A DNA stretch of 37,056 nt from Betaproteobacteria bacterium (GCA_025362135.1 JANYHZ010000147.1:1-37056); one strand, 5' to 3'; shown: positions 1 to 8,755, numbered from the stretch's first letter. Numbers and translations: made by a program. Notes: generated by a model from the letters alone, not told the origin.

Positions 1-2191
1 CGCTTTGAATCAGCGGCGCGCCACCCAGGGGTAGCACGACGCTATCTATCCATGCGGCATCCTCACCGGCTGCGCCGACGCCATCTTTTTCGTATGTCCA
101 GTAGAGGGTATGCGCGCCCACAGAAATATTGAAACTGACCATGCCCCAGGGGACGTCGCCCGATGCACCCAACCCGCCGGCACCGCAGGCACCACCGATG
201 TTCTGCTCCACGCTATCGATATAAAAGCGCAGGCAGTCCTTGCCGCTTTGGCTCGAAACGCGGCGTGCGAAGCTGATCGTCCCGGCGACGAAGTTGCCGG
301 CAAACTGGATACGCGCGCTGCCGGCGTCTGCCGTCGGGTTTGATTTAAGGCTGCACGCAGCGCCAAAGAAAGAATCCGTGGCAACCGCCCAACCAGAAGC
401 TGAGATGGTCCAGCCTGTCAGCGGCAGCATACAGCCTGGCGGAAAGTTGTCGGTGTCCGCATCGTTGATCGAGACGGTGGCAGTGGCGGTCGTGCCACCG
501 GGGGCACCGATCGATACGCCACCCGCAGGCGAGTCCATTGTGACGTTAAAGGTTTTCGGGCCGTCAACCACGCCGTCCTGCAAAATTGGGATCGTCATGT
601 TTTTGGTCCCGACCTCGCCGTTTGCCCAGTTGAGAGTGCCGGATTGGGCGATGAAGTCGGTCCCTGCGGTCGCGGTTCCAACGTTGGTGGCATAGTTCAC
701 CGATACCGCTCCGGCAGAGCCCGCGTGACGCGCGGCAGATAGCGTAATCGATCCGGCCGCCTCACTTACGAAATAATTTATAGGCGAGAAAATGACGGTT
801 CCGGCACCACTGAGATTTACTGACGCACGGAAATTGGCCGTGGTCTCGCGAGTATCATTGAGTGCTTTGAATTCCTGCGCGTTGGTGTTGCCGGTGGGTG
901 CTGACGAGTAATAAACATTCGGGTTGGAAAAATAGGGGATGCGAGGGCAATTGATCGCTGGCACTTGCGCATCACATTGCGCGCTGATTGCCATTACGCT
1001 ACGAAAGCGGTTGCCCAGATCAACATATCCATGTGCGTAATTGATCGGTAAGGTGATGGTGCTGCCTTCCGGGGTGACCGTAGTGCCTGAATTTCCATCG
1101 AATACATCGTGCTGCAAGCCCATGTTATGGCCAAGCTCATGACCGAAACTGAAATTGCTGGTGGCGCAATTTCGGTCAACGACGTTGAACCCCTGGCTCG
1201 CAAAACTGGCCGACTCGTCCAACATCAGATTCGAGAGTCCGCACGCGCCTGAATAATTTCCCCACAGGCTGACCAAATCCGCGCCATATAAATCACGCAA
1301 ACGATGGACATCATCCATAAAGCCGTCGGTCACCCCCTGGAGGCGCGCTAAGTCAGTAGAAAAATCCACTTCCGTATAGTTGACCTCGCCAGCATAAACG
1401 AGGCGCAAGCGTTGCTTCACTTGGCTATTGCCATACGCATTGTTGGTCTCAGCGATGCCAAGATTGATGAGTGAATTCATCGCCGCTGTGCCGCCCTGTG
1501 AAATACGCGCGGCTGGCGTGTACACCACCAGGACATCAATCAGCGAACCGTCATCTACCGCTGTATTGACCGCCGTTTCGGCTGGCCTGCGCACCTTGGT
1601 AACGACAGGCACTGCGCGCGCTGCAACCGCTGCTGGCAGTGCGATGTGATCGGGCGGCAGCGCGGTGGCGTCTATTTGTCGCATCACATGCCCTGCCTCG
1701 CCGAAATTCCTGATCTCATATTTGTCGCCGAGCACATTCACGTTGCCCGATACCACGCCATTTTCTTCGACGATCACGACGCTGCTCAACGCAACGCCCG
1801 GTACCGTGCCAACGTAGGCTGTGCCATTGCTGCCAAAGCGCTCGGTGCGGGTGATCTGCACAAGCAACACGGCATCGTCGAAAAATACGATGCGGATTGT
1901 CTGCGGCATGTCGGTCTTTAAGGCCTCACGTACCTTTTGCAATGCCAAAAAATTGATCGCTACCGGGCGGGTGCGGGTGACTTCGCGGGCTTGCATAGCG
2001 TTGGCCAACGCAGCATAGGCAGGCATTGCGGATTTGACCGAGCCCGCGTGCAAAAGATTAACGACGTTGTTTTCAGTAGGCTGCCGGTCAATATTGTCGC
2101 CGCTAACCCCTTGCGCCCAAGCGACCGCGGCACAATGCAGATAAGCAATGACGAGTGTTCTGGTAAACCCGTTGACGGACATAAATTGCAT
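1..2191 (-). CDS. Secreted reprolysin-like zinc metallopeptidase with Calx-beta domain (partial, C-terminus beyond left edge)
   Basis: One frame stays open from the start near 2191 to the left edge, giving at least 730 residues. The N-terminus is short and hydrophobic and ends near AVAWAQ, which looks like a signal peptide, so export is inferred. The catalytic motif HELGHNMGLQHD lies at about residues 351-362 (codon for the first His at 1141). It supplies the three zinc His and the general-base Glu of metzincins. A downstream SVMA may be the Met-turn. Residues ~470-577 form a Calx-beta repeat ending in SINDAD. A jelly-roll-like region containing AAWIDSV follows. The closest families I know are reprolysin-like and M72 peptidyl-Asp metallopeptidases; the substrate is unknown. 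ATG codons at 2191 and 2182 are both possible starts, and neither has a clear ribosome-binding site. Confidence 0.85.
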   Translation of the reverse strand, partial: MQFMSVNGFTRTLVIAYLHCAAVAWAQGVSGDNIDRQPTENNVVNLLHAGSVKSAMPAYAALANAMQAREVTRTRPVAINFLALQKVREALKTDMPQTIRIVFFDDAVLLVQITRTERFGSNGTAYVGTVPGVALSSVVIVEENGVVSGNVNVLGDKYEIRNFGEAGHVMRQIDATALPPDHIALPAAVAARAVPVVTKVRRPAETAVNTAVDDGSLIDVLVVYTPAARISQGGTAAMNSLINLGIAETNNAYGNSQVKQRLRLVYAGEVNYTEVDFSTDLARLQGVTDGFMDDVHRLRDLYGADLVSLWGNYSGACGLSNLMLDESASFASQGFNVVDRNCATSNFSFGHELGHNMGLQHDVFDGNSGTTVTPEGSTITLPINYAHGYVDLGNRFRSVMAISAQCDAQVPAINCPRIPYFSNPNVYYSSAPTGNTNAQEFKALNDTRETTANFRASVNLSGAGTVIFSPINYFVSEAAGSITLSAARHAGSAGAVSVNYATNVGTATAGTDFIAQSGTLNWANGEVGTKNMTIPILQDGVVDGPKTFNVTMDSPAGGVSIGAPGGTTATATVSINDADTDNFPPGCMLPLTGWTISASGWAVATDSFFGAACSLKSNPTADAGSARIQFAGNFVAGTISFARRVSSQSGKDCLRFYIDSVEQNIGGACGAGGLGASGDVPWGMVSFNISVGAHTLYWTYEKDGVGAAGEDAAWIDSVVLPLGGAPLIQS

Positions 2192-2252
2192 TGATTTCGT
2201 GTTGGTAGTGCGTGTGTGGCGAAATTGTCGGACCCACGATACATATTCCTTG

Positions 2253-2258
2253 ATTATA
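2253..2258 (-). promoter_or_regulatory. Candidate -10 box for the metallopeptidase gene
   Basis: The minus strand reads TATAAT here, about 62 nt upstream of the ATG at 2191. I see no convincing -35 hexamer at 16-18 nt, so only the -10 match supports the call. Confidence 0.3.
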
Positions 2259-2319
2259 GTTGCCGTCGCGAGAAATATGGCCCACAAACAATGAACGCAT
2301 GACAGGCTAAAATGTTGTC

Positions 2320-3570
2320 ATGGCTTCCATTGCACCCGCCGCTGATTCACTCAAGTCCGACGTCGCCATTATTTCCCTGGTCGGTTTTGCACACGGTACT
2401 TCCCATTTTTTCCACCTGATGTTGCCGCCGCTGTTCCCTTGGTTCATGACAGAGTTCGCTCTCGGTTACGCGCAAGTCGGATTGTTGATGACCATGTTTT
2501 TTGTCATCTCGAGCATCGGTCAGGCGATTGCCGGGATTTGGGTGGATCGTTTCGGCGCACACCGCGTGCTGTGCACAGGCGCAGGCTTGTTGACGCTTTC
2601 CGGCGTGCTTGTGTCGGTCGCACCGAATTTTCTCGGGCTGATGGGTGCGGCGGCGGTCGCTGGTGTGGGTAACAGCGTATTTCATCCGGCCGATTTTGCG
2701 TTAATCAATCGCCGCGTGTCGGCGCAACGATTGGGCCATGCATTTTCGATGCATGGCCTTTCCGGCAACATTGGTTGGGCAGTGAGCACCATCGCAATGC
2801 TGGCCTTGGCGACGGCGTTCGGATGGCGCGCTGCCGGGTTGGGCGCGGCGCTGTTTGGTGCTGCTTCTTTCACACTGTTGGTCTGGAAACGCGATCTGTT
2901 GCAGTACGAATTGCAATCGGCGGCGAAAGCCGCCGCAACCAATCCCAATGTAACCAAACGCGGTAGCTGGTACTTCCTGCGCACTTCAATGGTGTGGTTC
3001 GCATTCGCCTTCTTCTTCTTTTCCACGTTCGGCTTCGGTGCCCTGCAGAACTTCGCGCCTTCACTGTTGCGCGATCTTTACGGTCTTTCACTGACTGCTG
3101 CAACATCAGCCCTTACGATCTATCTCATTGGAAGTTCGATGGGGTTGGTGTGGGGCGGTTTTCTGGCCAAACCGGGCAACCAGCACGAACGCTATGTCGC
3201 CTTTTCGCTCGCCAGTGGCGCTGCGCTCGCAGTGCTATTGTCATTTGGCGTGTTGCCGGGCTGGCTGGTGCTGCCAATCATGGCGGCGATGGGTTTTGGT
3301 ATCGGCATCGCGGGTCCGTCGCGCGATTTGCTGGTGCGTACGGCGACCAAGGCACGGCTGGGTGAGGCCGCGTTTGGGCGCGTCTATGGCATGGTCTATT
3401 CCGGTCTGGATGTCGGGCTCGCGCTCTCACCGATTGCCTTTGGTTTACTACTCGACAATCAGTTGCCCGAGCTGGTATTTGTCGGCATCGCGTTCACGCT
3501 GGCGATGGCGATTGTTGCGGCGACCGCGCTGGGACGGGTGGTGGCTTCTTCGGCCCCGTCCCAAAATTAA
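2320..3570 (+). CDS. Major facilitator superfamily (MFS) transporter
   Basis: This 416-residue protein has about twelve hydrophobic segments, the usual MFS layout, and should sit in the inner membrane. The loop between segments 2 and 3 reads GIWVDRFGAHRVL, a form of the MFS motif A (GxxxDRxGxR). The early HGTSHFFHLMLPP segment resembles MFS proteins of the fosmidomycin-resistance (Fsr) type, but the substrate cannot be read from sequence. It is divergent from the metallopeptidase and convergent with the glutathione transferase, so it is probably transcribed alone. No Shine-Dalgarno sequence precedes the ATG. A TAAAAT at 2308-2313 would place the transcription start at or next to the start codon. 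Confidence 0.85.
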   Translation: MASIAPAADSLKSDVAIISLVGFAHGTSHFFHLMLPPLFPWFMTEFALGYAQVGLLMTMFFVISSIGQAIAGIWVDRFGAHRVLCTGAGLLTLSGVLVSVAPNFLGLMGAAAVAGVGNSVFHPADFALINRRVSAQRLGHAFSMHGLSGNIGWAVSTIAMLALATAFGWRAAGLGAALFGAASFTLLVWKRDLLQYELQSAAKAAATNPNVTKRGSWYFLRTSMVWFAFAFFFFSTFGFGALQNFAPSLLRDLYGLSLTAATSALTIYLIGSSMGLVWGGFLAKPGNQHERYVAFSLASGAALAVLLSFGVLPGWLVLPIMAAMGFGIGIAGPSRDLLVRTATKARLGEAAFGRVYGMVYSGLDVGLALSPIAFGLLLDNQLPELVFVGIAFTLAMAIVAATALGRVVASSAPSQN

Positions 3571-3584
3571 GGTTCAAACACTAC

Positions 3585-3632
3585 CATTGGTGCGAGTTTC
3601 CAACGCTTTGTGGCTTGAAAACCGCACCAATG
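3585..3632. terminator. Inverted repeat between convergent MFS and GST genes
   Basis: Two perfect 10-nt arms, CATTGGTGCG (3585-3594) and CGCACCAATG (3623-3632), are separated by 28 nt. They lie between the stop codons of two convergent genes. The loop is long for an intrinsic terminator and no T-tract follows directly, so a bidirectional terminator role is only a guess. Confidence 0.35.
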
Positions 3633-3646
3633 CTTGATCTACGTTA

Positions 3647-4273
3647 TTAAATGCTTTCCCCTCTCGCCCTGCGCGCGGCGATCCCACCTTCCCGCGCCCA
3701 GCAGCGATCCAGCCACCGCCGCACGCCGGGAAAATTCTCCAATGGCATCGCCAGCGCGCGGTACATCACTGACGCCGTATTGAGATCGACAACCGTAAAG
3801 TTGCCACCAAGAATATATGCGCGACCGATCAGGGTTTTCTCCAGAACGCCAAGCGGTTTCTGCATTTTTCCCCACGATGTCGTCGCGACGTTTGCATCGC
3901 GTTCGGCTTCCGGTTTGCCGTTGGTGTTGAGATACCAGTTGAAGCTGTGCATCTCGACTTCCGTGAGAACCCACATCGCCCATTGAATGCCCTGCGCTTT
4001 TTCCTCGATTGAATTGAGACTGATTTGGGAGGGGAACTTCATGTCGAGATAGAGATTAATCGCGAGCGATTCATAGACCGCAAAGCCATCGACAACGCAG
4101 ATGGGAATCTTGGCGTTCGGGTTCCAATCCGTGTAGGGCGGTTGTTTCAGTGCCGGATCTGTGGTGACAATGGGATCGGCTTCAAAGGGGAGCTTCAATT
4201 CGGTCAGCATCCAGATATTGCGCATTACGCGCGAGGCGGGTGTACCGATGAGTTTGATGTTGGGTGTGGACAT
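3647..4273 (-). CDS. Glutathione S-transferase family protein
   Basis: The 208-residue length is typical of cytosolic GSTs. The N-terminal half (about residues 6-82) looks like a thioredoxin-fold GST_N domain. It contains NPNAKIPICVVDG, with the conserved cis-Pro after I/V, and the YESLAINLYL segment, which matches the glutathione-binding E-S motif. The C-terminal part is helical and includes FTVVDLNTASV, the N-capping box region of GST_C. It probably conjugates glutathione to electrophiles or acts as a peroxidase; the substrate is unknown. It starts 39 nt after the PIN-domain gene and may be the last gene of the minus-strand row that begins with the ETF-QO gene. Confidence 0.88.
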   Translation of the reverse strand: MSTPNIKLIGTPASRVMRNIWMLTELKLPFEADPIVTTDPALKQPPYTDWNPNAKIPICVVDGFAVYESLAINLYLDMKFPSQISLNSIEEKAQGIQWAMWVLTEVEMHSFNWYLNTNGKPEAERDANVATTSWGKMQKPLGVLEKTLIGRAYILGGNFTVVDLNTASVMYRALAMPLENFPGVRRWLDRCWAREGGIAARRARGESI

Positions 4274-4312
4274 AGTAAATGTTGTTGAACCTTGGTGGAA
4301 TGACGCCTCGAC

Positions 4313-4807
4313 TTAACCCAGCGTGCAGGGACTATTGTCCAACTGTTCAGTGAGCCTGGCAATCAACTGTTGCACATTGAGTATCGTCACGCCGAATTTT
4401 ACCGCGCGCGACTTGAGCCCCAATACCGCATTGTCCCGCGAGACCAGGATGTCCGCCTGGCTATGGAACGCGAGCGCAAGGAATGGTTCGTCGTCACGGT
4501 CGCGACAGCGCGGAAACCCGCCAGGCAACATCAATTGCTTTGTCGAAAACCCCGACGGCATAGCGGCAATGGTCGTCTGCGATTGATAACGTGCGAATAT
4601 TTCCTGCTGCCGTGTACGATCCAGTTTTAGCTGCGGATAGGTCAACACCCGTCCGAGTTCTTCAATGGCGGGCGGGTGGGTGAGAATCTGAATTCTCGCG
4701 TCGCGCACGCCTTGCCGCAGCGGATTCATGAATGGGTCATCGAACACCAGCCAGTCGATGACGACGTTCGTATCGAGTACCAGCCTGATTTGCGCGGTGG
4801 CGCTCAC
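4313..4807 (-). CDS. PIN-domain protein (putative VapC-like ribonuclease), no antitoxin beside it
   Basis: From the GTG at 4807 the product is 164 residues. It has the acidic PIN residues: Asp12 in LVLDTNVVIDW, Glu49/Glu50 in PAIEELGRVL, Asp103-Asp106 in CRDRDDEPFLALA and Asp125 in ILVSRDNAVLGL. Such residues bind the metal of a single-strand RNase. The layout fits the family annotated as putative toxin component, PIN family. The GTG was chosen because it overlaps the stop of the flavoprotein gene as GTGA. The open frame continues upstream to 5020, but that part lies inside the neighbour and looks non-coding. No small antitoxin-like gene is adjacent, so it may not be a toxin. Confidence 0.8.
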   Translation of the reverse strand: MSATAQIRLVLDTNVVIDWLVFDDPFMNPLRQGVRDARIQILTHPPAIEELGRVLTYPQLKLDRTRQQEIFARYQSQTTIAAMPSGFSTKQLMLPGGFPRCRDRDDEPFLALAFHSQADILVSRDNAVLGLKSRAVKFGVTILNVQQLIARLTEQLDNSPCTLG

Positions 4808-5988
4808 ACCGCTTGCCCGGCAGCGACGCCGGATGCCCACGCCCACTGAAAATTGAATCCGCCCAGGTGGCCCGTGACATCGACAACTTCGCCGATAAAA
4901 AAAAGGCCGGGCACGGCATTGACTTGCATGGTCCTGGACGACAGCGCATGTGTATCGACGCCACCCAAAGTCACTTCGGCCTTGTTGTAGCCCAAGGTAC
5001 CAGAGGGCTTTATCTGCCAATCCTGAAGCCCTTCAAGCGCGCTGGCGAAGACTTTATCGCTGAGCTGTATGACGGGCTTGGTGAGTTGATGCGCTTCGCA
5101 CCACTGCTGTGCAAAGCGCCTCGGCAATCGCTCGCTCAGGAGATTGTTAAATTGCGTCTTTGCGCCGCGCTGGTCGGTGAGCCATTCGACGACGCGGCGA
5201 TCAGGCAAAAGGTTGATGTGGATCGGGGCTTTAGGCGAACCAATTTGCCAGTATGAGGAAATTTGCAGGATCGACGGTCCGGAAAGCCCGCGATGTGTCA
5301 GCAACAGCGCTTCATGAAACACGCCGCCGTTGCAAGAAACCTCCGCGTCCAGCGACAGCCCGGAGAGATCGCCGTATCGGGCGAGACTCTCAGGGTCGAA
5401 ACTGAGCGGGACGAGCGCAGCGCGCGGCGGCACGATGTTGAGCCCGAACTGCTCGGCGATTTTGTAGCCGAACGGCGTCGCACCGATCTTCGGCACCGCC
5501 AGACCACCTGTCGCGATAACGAGTGCAGCAGCGTGGAAATCACCTTGCGCAGTCTTGACGTGATATTGCTCGTCTACGCGTGACACCGCCGCAACGATGC
5601 AGTTCATGCGCGTTTCCACCTGCGCGCGATCACACTCGGTTTTGAGCATGTTGATGATCTGTACCGCGCTGTCGTCACAGAATAATTGTCCGAGCGTTTT
5701 CTCGTGCCAGGCGATGTCGTGACTATCCACCAGCTTGATGAAATCCTGCGGCTGGTAACGCGCGAGGGCGGACCGGCAGAAATGCGGATTTGTCGAGAGG
5801 AAGCTTTCGGGACGCGTGTGGATATTGGTGAAATTACAGCGACCGCCGCCGGAAATGCGGATCTTCTCGCCCAGCTTGTGATAATGATCGATCAGCAGCA
5901 CGCTTTTGCCGCGTTTGCCAGCTTCCGCCGCGCACATCATACCGGCGGCACCAGCACCGAGGACGATCACGTCAAACGCGGTTTTCAA
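4804..5988 (-). CDS. NAD(P)/FAD-dependent oxidoreductase, HI0933/YhiN family
   Basis: The product is about 394 residues from the TTG at 5988. It opens with a Rossmann FAD-binding motif (VIVLGAGAAGMMCA). Then follows GEKIRISGGGRCNFTN, the signature of the HI0933 flavoprotein family. Near the C-terminus FIGEVVDVTGHLGGFNFQWAW is also family-typical. The biochemical role of this family is not settled. The TTG at 5988 overlaps the tag stop as TTGA. An alternative TTG at 6015 would add nine residues and a 31-nt overlap. The stop overlaps the PIN gene start as GTGA, so translational coupling on both sides is likely. Confidence 0.85.
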   Translation of the reverse strand: MKTAFDVIVLGAGAAGMMCAAEAGKRGKSVLLIDHYHKLGEKIRISGGGRCNFTNIHTRPESFLSTNPHFCRSALARYQPQDFIKLVDSHDIAWHEKTLGQLFCDDSAVQIINMLKTECDRAQVETRMNCIVAAVSRVDEQYHVKTAQGDFHAAALVIATGGLAVPKIGATPFGYKIAEQFGLNIVPPRAALVPLSFDPESLARYGDLSGLSLDAEVSCNGGVFHEALLLTHRGLSGPSILQISSYWQIGSPKAPIHINLLPDRRVVEWLTDQRGAKTQFNNLLSERLPRRFAQQWCEAHQLTKPVIQLSDKVFASALEGLQDWQIKPSGTLGYNKAEVTLGGVDTHALSSRTMQVNAVPGLFFIGEVVDVTGHLGGFNFQWAWASGVAAGQAV

Positions 5989-6569
5989 CGCGAGACTTCT
6001 TTGTACCGGAAACAATCGAGAAGATGATCATTCACCATGCCCGTGGCCTGCATGAAGGCGTAACAGATCGTCGAGCCGATTAATTTGAAACCGCGTTGTT
6101 TCAGTTCGTCACTCATGGCGTCGGACTCGGCCGTGTTCGCTGGCACCGCTATCGTTGATGACCACCGGTTTCGCCGTGGCTTGCCACCGATAAATGTCCA
6201 GATGAAGGCATCGAAACTGCCGAATTCTTTTTGAACACGCAAAAAGGCTTTGGCATTGATGACTGTGCTCCGAATTTTCAGGCGATTGCGCACGATACCC
6301 GGATTGAGGAGCAGTGCGGCTAATTGCTCGTCTGAAAATCGGGCAACTTTGACGGGGTCGAATTCAGCAAACGCCGAGCGATAATTTTCGCGCTTGTTGA
6401 GAATCGTCGACCAGGATAGGCCCGCCTGCGCGCCTTCGAGAATGAGGTATTCGAACAGCAGGCGATCATCGTGAATCGGAACGCCCCATTCATGATCGTG
6501 ATAATCCGTGTAGAGCTTTCCGAGCGACGAATGTTCGCACCAAGGACAGCGAATGACGGACTTCGGCAA
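5985..6569 (-). CDS. tag: DNA-3-methyladenine glycosylase I
   Basis: This enzyme removes 3-methyladenine from alkylated DNA to start base excision repair. The 194-residue product has the Tag landmarks: Cys8 and His24 near the N-terminus and His182/Cys186 near the C-terminus, which match the zinc-binding set. It also has YHDHEWGVP and LEGAQAGLSWSTIL with Glu45 at the position of the E. coli catalytic-pocket Glu38. The start is a TTG 7 nt after the CBS gene stop; the nearby ATG at 6576 is in another frame. The end overlaps the flavoprotein start by 4 nt. Confidence 0.93.
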   Translation of the reverse strand: MPKSVIRCPWCEHSSLGKLYTDYHDHEWGVPIHDDRLLFEYLILEGAQAGLSWSTILNKRENYRSAFAEFDPVKVARFSDEQLAALLLNPGIVRNRLKIRSTVINAKAFLRVQKEFGSFDAFIWTFIGGKPRRNRWSSTIAVPANTAESDAMSDELKQRGFKLIGSTICYAFMQATGMVNDHLLDCFRYKEVSR

Positions 6570-6575
6570 AGTGCA

Positions 6576-7013
6576 TCAACCCTTGATGTAGCTTTCCAAT
6601 TGGGAAATAGTGAATTCGTGATCGGCGATGATGTCGTTCATCAGGTCGCGAATCGAGAGCATGCCGACAACGGTATCGCCATCGACCACCGGCAAGTGTC
6701 GAATATTTTTTTCAGACATGATCGCCATGCATTCGCGCGTCCGCGTTTTCGGGCTGACCACCAGCACGTTGGCGGTCATGATGTCTCTTACCCGCGCTTC
6801 CTTGGAATTCTTACCCTGCAGCGCAATCTTGCGGGTGTAATCGCGCTCAGAAAGGATTCCGACCAGTTTGCCTTTTTCCATGACGATCAATGCGCCAACA
6901 CCTCTTTCGGCGAGTACCTTGATTGCATCGAACACGGTGTCATCCGGGGTGACGCTCCAGAGTGTTGCTCCGCTACCTGCGCGATTGTTGAACAGTTCCG
7001 AGACGGGTTTCAT
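6576..7013 (-). CDS. CBS-domain pair protein
   Basis: This 145-residue protein consists almost only of two CBS motifs. They lie at about residues 10-65 (ending GILSERDYTRKI) and 75-130 (ending GMLSIRDLMNDI). Tandem CBS domains usually bind adenine nucleotides or S-adenosylmethionine and act as regulatory modules. The partner here is unknown. The ATG has the best ribosome-binding site of this row, with GGGAGG seven nt upstream. It follows the ETF-QO gene by 64 nt and precedes tag by 6 nt, so it could be the entry point for translating the downstream overlapped genes. Confidence 0.88.
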   Translation of the reverse strand: MKPVSELFNNRAGSGATLWSVTPDDTVFDAIKVLAERGVGALIVMEKGKLVGILSERDYTRKIALQGKNSKEARVRDIMTANVLVVSPKTRTRECMAIMSEKNIRHLPVVDGDTVVGMLSIRDLMNDIIADHEFTISQLESYIKG

Positions 7014-7077
7014 GACAAACCTCCCTTATCTGTGTTCGTTGGGATTGGCTGCGCTGCAATGGCAGAATTCGAAGCGG

Positions 7078-8724
7078 CTACATGTTCGGGTAATTGGGGC
7101 CGCCACCACCTTCGGGAACCACCCACTTGATGTTCTGGGTAGGATCCTTTATATCGCAAGTTTTACAGTGTACGCAATTCTGCGCGTTGATCTGCAATTT
7201 CTTGGCACCGTCCGCAGCATCGATGAATTCGTACACGCCAGCGGGGCAATAGCGCGATTCCGGGCCGTCGTACAAAGCGAGATTGATATTGACGGGAACT
7301 TTCGCGTTAAGCAAAGTTAAATGCGCAGGCTGATCTTCCTCGTGATTGGTATTGGAAATGAATACCGAGGAGAGACGGTCGAACGTGAGCACGCCATCTG
7401 GCTTGGGATAGAGGATCGGTGCAACCTCGGATTTTTTCTTCAGCGTTTCATGATCGGCATGCTGGTGGTGCAGTGTCCATGGCGCCTTGCCGCCGAAAAC
7501 CACCTGATCGATACCGACCATCAAAGTACCGGTGTAGAGGCCTTTACTCATCCACGGTTTGAAGTTGCGCGCGACATGCAGTTCTTCACGCAGCCAGCTG
7601 ACCTCAAAACTGGCTGGGTAGTCGGTGAGTTCGTCGCCCTTGCGACCACTCTTCAGCGCTGCTTGAGCCGCATCCGCCGCCAGCATGCCGCTTTTGATCG
7701 CGGCGTGGCTGCCTTTGATGCGTGAGGCATTGAGAAATCCGGCATCGTCGCCGATCAGCACACCGCCCGGAAATGCCAGTTTCGGCAAAGATTGCAGGCC
7801 GCCGGCAGTGATGGCGCGTGCGCCGTAAGCGACGCGTTTGCCACCATTGAAAGTGCCGCGAATGGCTGAATGAGTTTTGTAGCGCTGGAACTCCTCGAAC
7901 GGCGAGAGGTATGGATTGCGGTAGCCGAGGCCAACGACGAACCCGACCGCGACCAGATTGTCTTCAAGATGGTACAGATACGAGCCGCCGTATGTTTCAG
8001 TATCGAGCGGCCACCCAGCAGTGTGAACCACCAAACCGGGCACGTGTTTTTCCGTTTTTACTTCCCACAGCTCTTTCAACCCCAGCCCAAAGACTTGGGG
8101 ATCGCACCCATCGCGCAAATTGAACTTCGTCTGCAATTGCTTGCCCAGATTGCCACGGCAACCTTCGGCAAAAAAAGTGTACCTGGCATGGAGTTCCATT
8201 CCACGCGCATACCGACTGGTGTGCTCACCATGTTTGCCGATCCCCATATCACCTGTAGCGACGCCTTTGACCGATCCATCGTCGTTAAATAACACTTCGG
8301 CCGCCGCGAAGCCGGGATAAATTTCCACCCCGAGCTCTTCCGCTTTGGTGCCAAGCCAGCGGCAAACATTTGCCAGGCTGATGACGTAATTGCCGTGATT
8401 CTTGAAGCAGTTGGGGAGCATCCAGTTCGGCACGTGGCGGGCGGACGAATGGGAAAGGAAAAGAAATCGATCTTCCGTGACAGGCTGATTGAGCGGTGCG
8501 CCTTGCGTTTTCCAGTCGGCAAACAACTCGGTCAGGGCGATCGGGTCCATCACGGCTCCCGAGAGAATATGCGCACCGACTTCCGACCCTTTTTCGACAA
8601 TGCAAACGCTGACCTCGGTGCCAATTATCGCGGCTTGTTGTTTTAACCTTATCGCAGCCGCCAATCCGGCTGGACCGGCACCGACGATGACGACGTCGTA
8701 TTCCATTGATTCGCGTTCGCTCAT
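7078..8724 (-). CDS. Electron transfer flavoprotein-ubiquinone oxidoreductase
   Basis: ETF-QO passes electrons from electron-transfer flavoprotein to ubiquinone, linking acyl-CoA and amino-acid oxidation to the respiratory chain at the inner membrane. From the ATG at 8724 the product is 548 residues, the family length. It begins with a FAD motif (VVIVGAGPAGLAAA). It ends with a 4Fe-4S segment containing CPAGVYEF and NCVHCKTCDIKDPTQNI, which supply four Cys. An in-frame start at 8808 would add 28 residues not typical of the family. An ATG at 8703 is also possible. The etfAB partner genes are not in the window. Confidence 0.93.
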   Translation of the reverse strand: MSERESMEYDVVIVGAGPAGLAAAIRLKQQAAIIGTEVSVCIVEKGSEVGAHILSGAVMDPIALTELFADWKTQGAPLNQPVTEDRFLFLSHSSARHVPNWMLPNCFKNHGNYVISLANVCRWLGTKAEELGVEIYPGFAAAEVLFNDDGSVKGVATGDMGIGKHGEHTSRYARGMELHARYTFFAEGCRGNLGKQLQTKFNLRDGCDPQVFGLGLKELWEVKTEKHVPGLVVHTAGWPLDTETYGGSYLYHLEDNLVAVGFVVGLGYRNPYLSPFEEFQRYKTHSAIRGTFNGGKRVAYGARAITAGGLQSLPKLAFPGGVLIGDDAGFLNASRIKGSHAAIKSGMLAADAAQAALKSGRKGDELTDYPASFEVSWLREELHVARNFKPWMSKGLYTGTLMVGIDQVVFGGKAPWTLHHQHADHETLKKKSEVAPILYPKPDGVLTFDRLSSVFISNTNHEEDQPAHLTLLNAKVPVNINLALYDGPESRYCPAGVYEFIDAADGAKKLQINAQNCVHCKTCDIKDPTQNIKWVVPEGGGGPNYPNM

Positions 8725-8755
8725 GAGGCATCTGGTTTTCGTTGTTGTTGCAAGT

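Noticed and set aside
1-2191. Possible broken gene at the left end, because only short frames open and close inside it
   Set aside because: The true frame is open without interruption to the window edge, so the gene is cut by the window and not broken.
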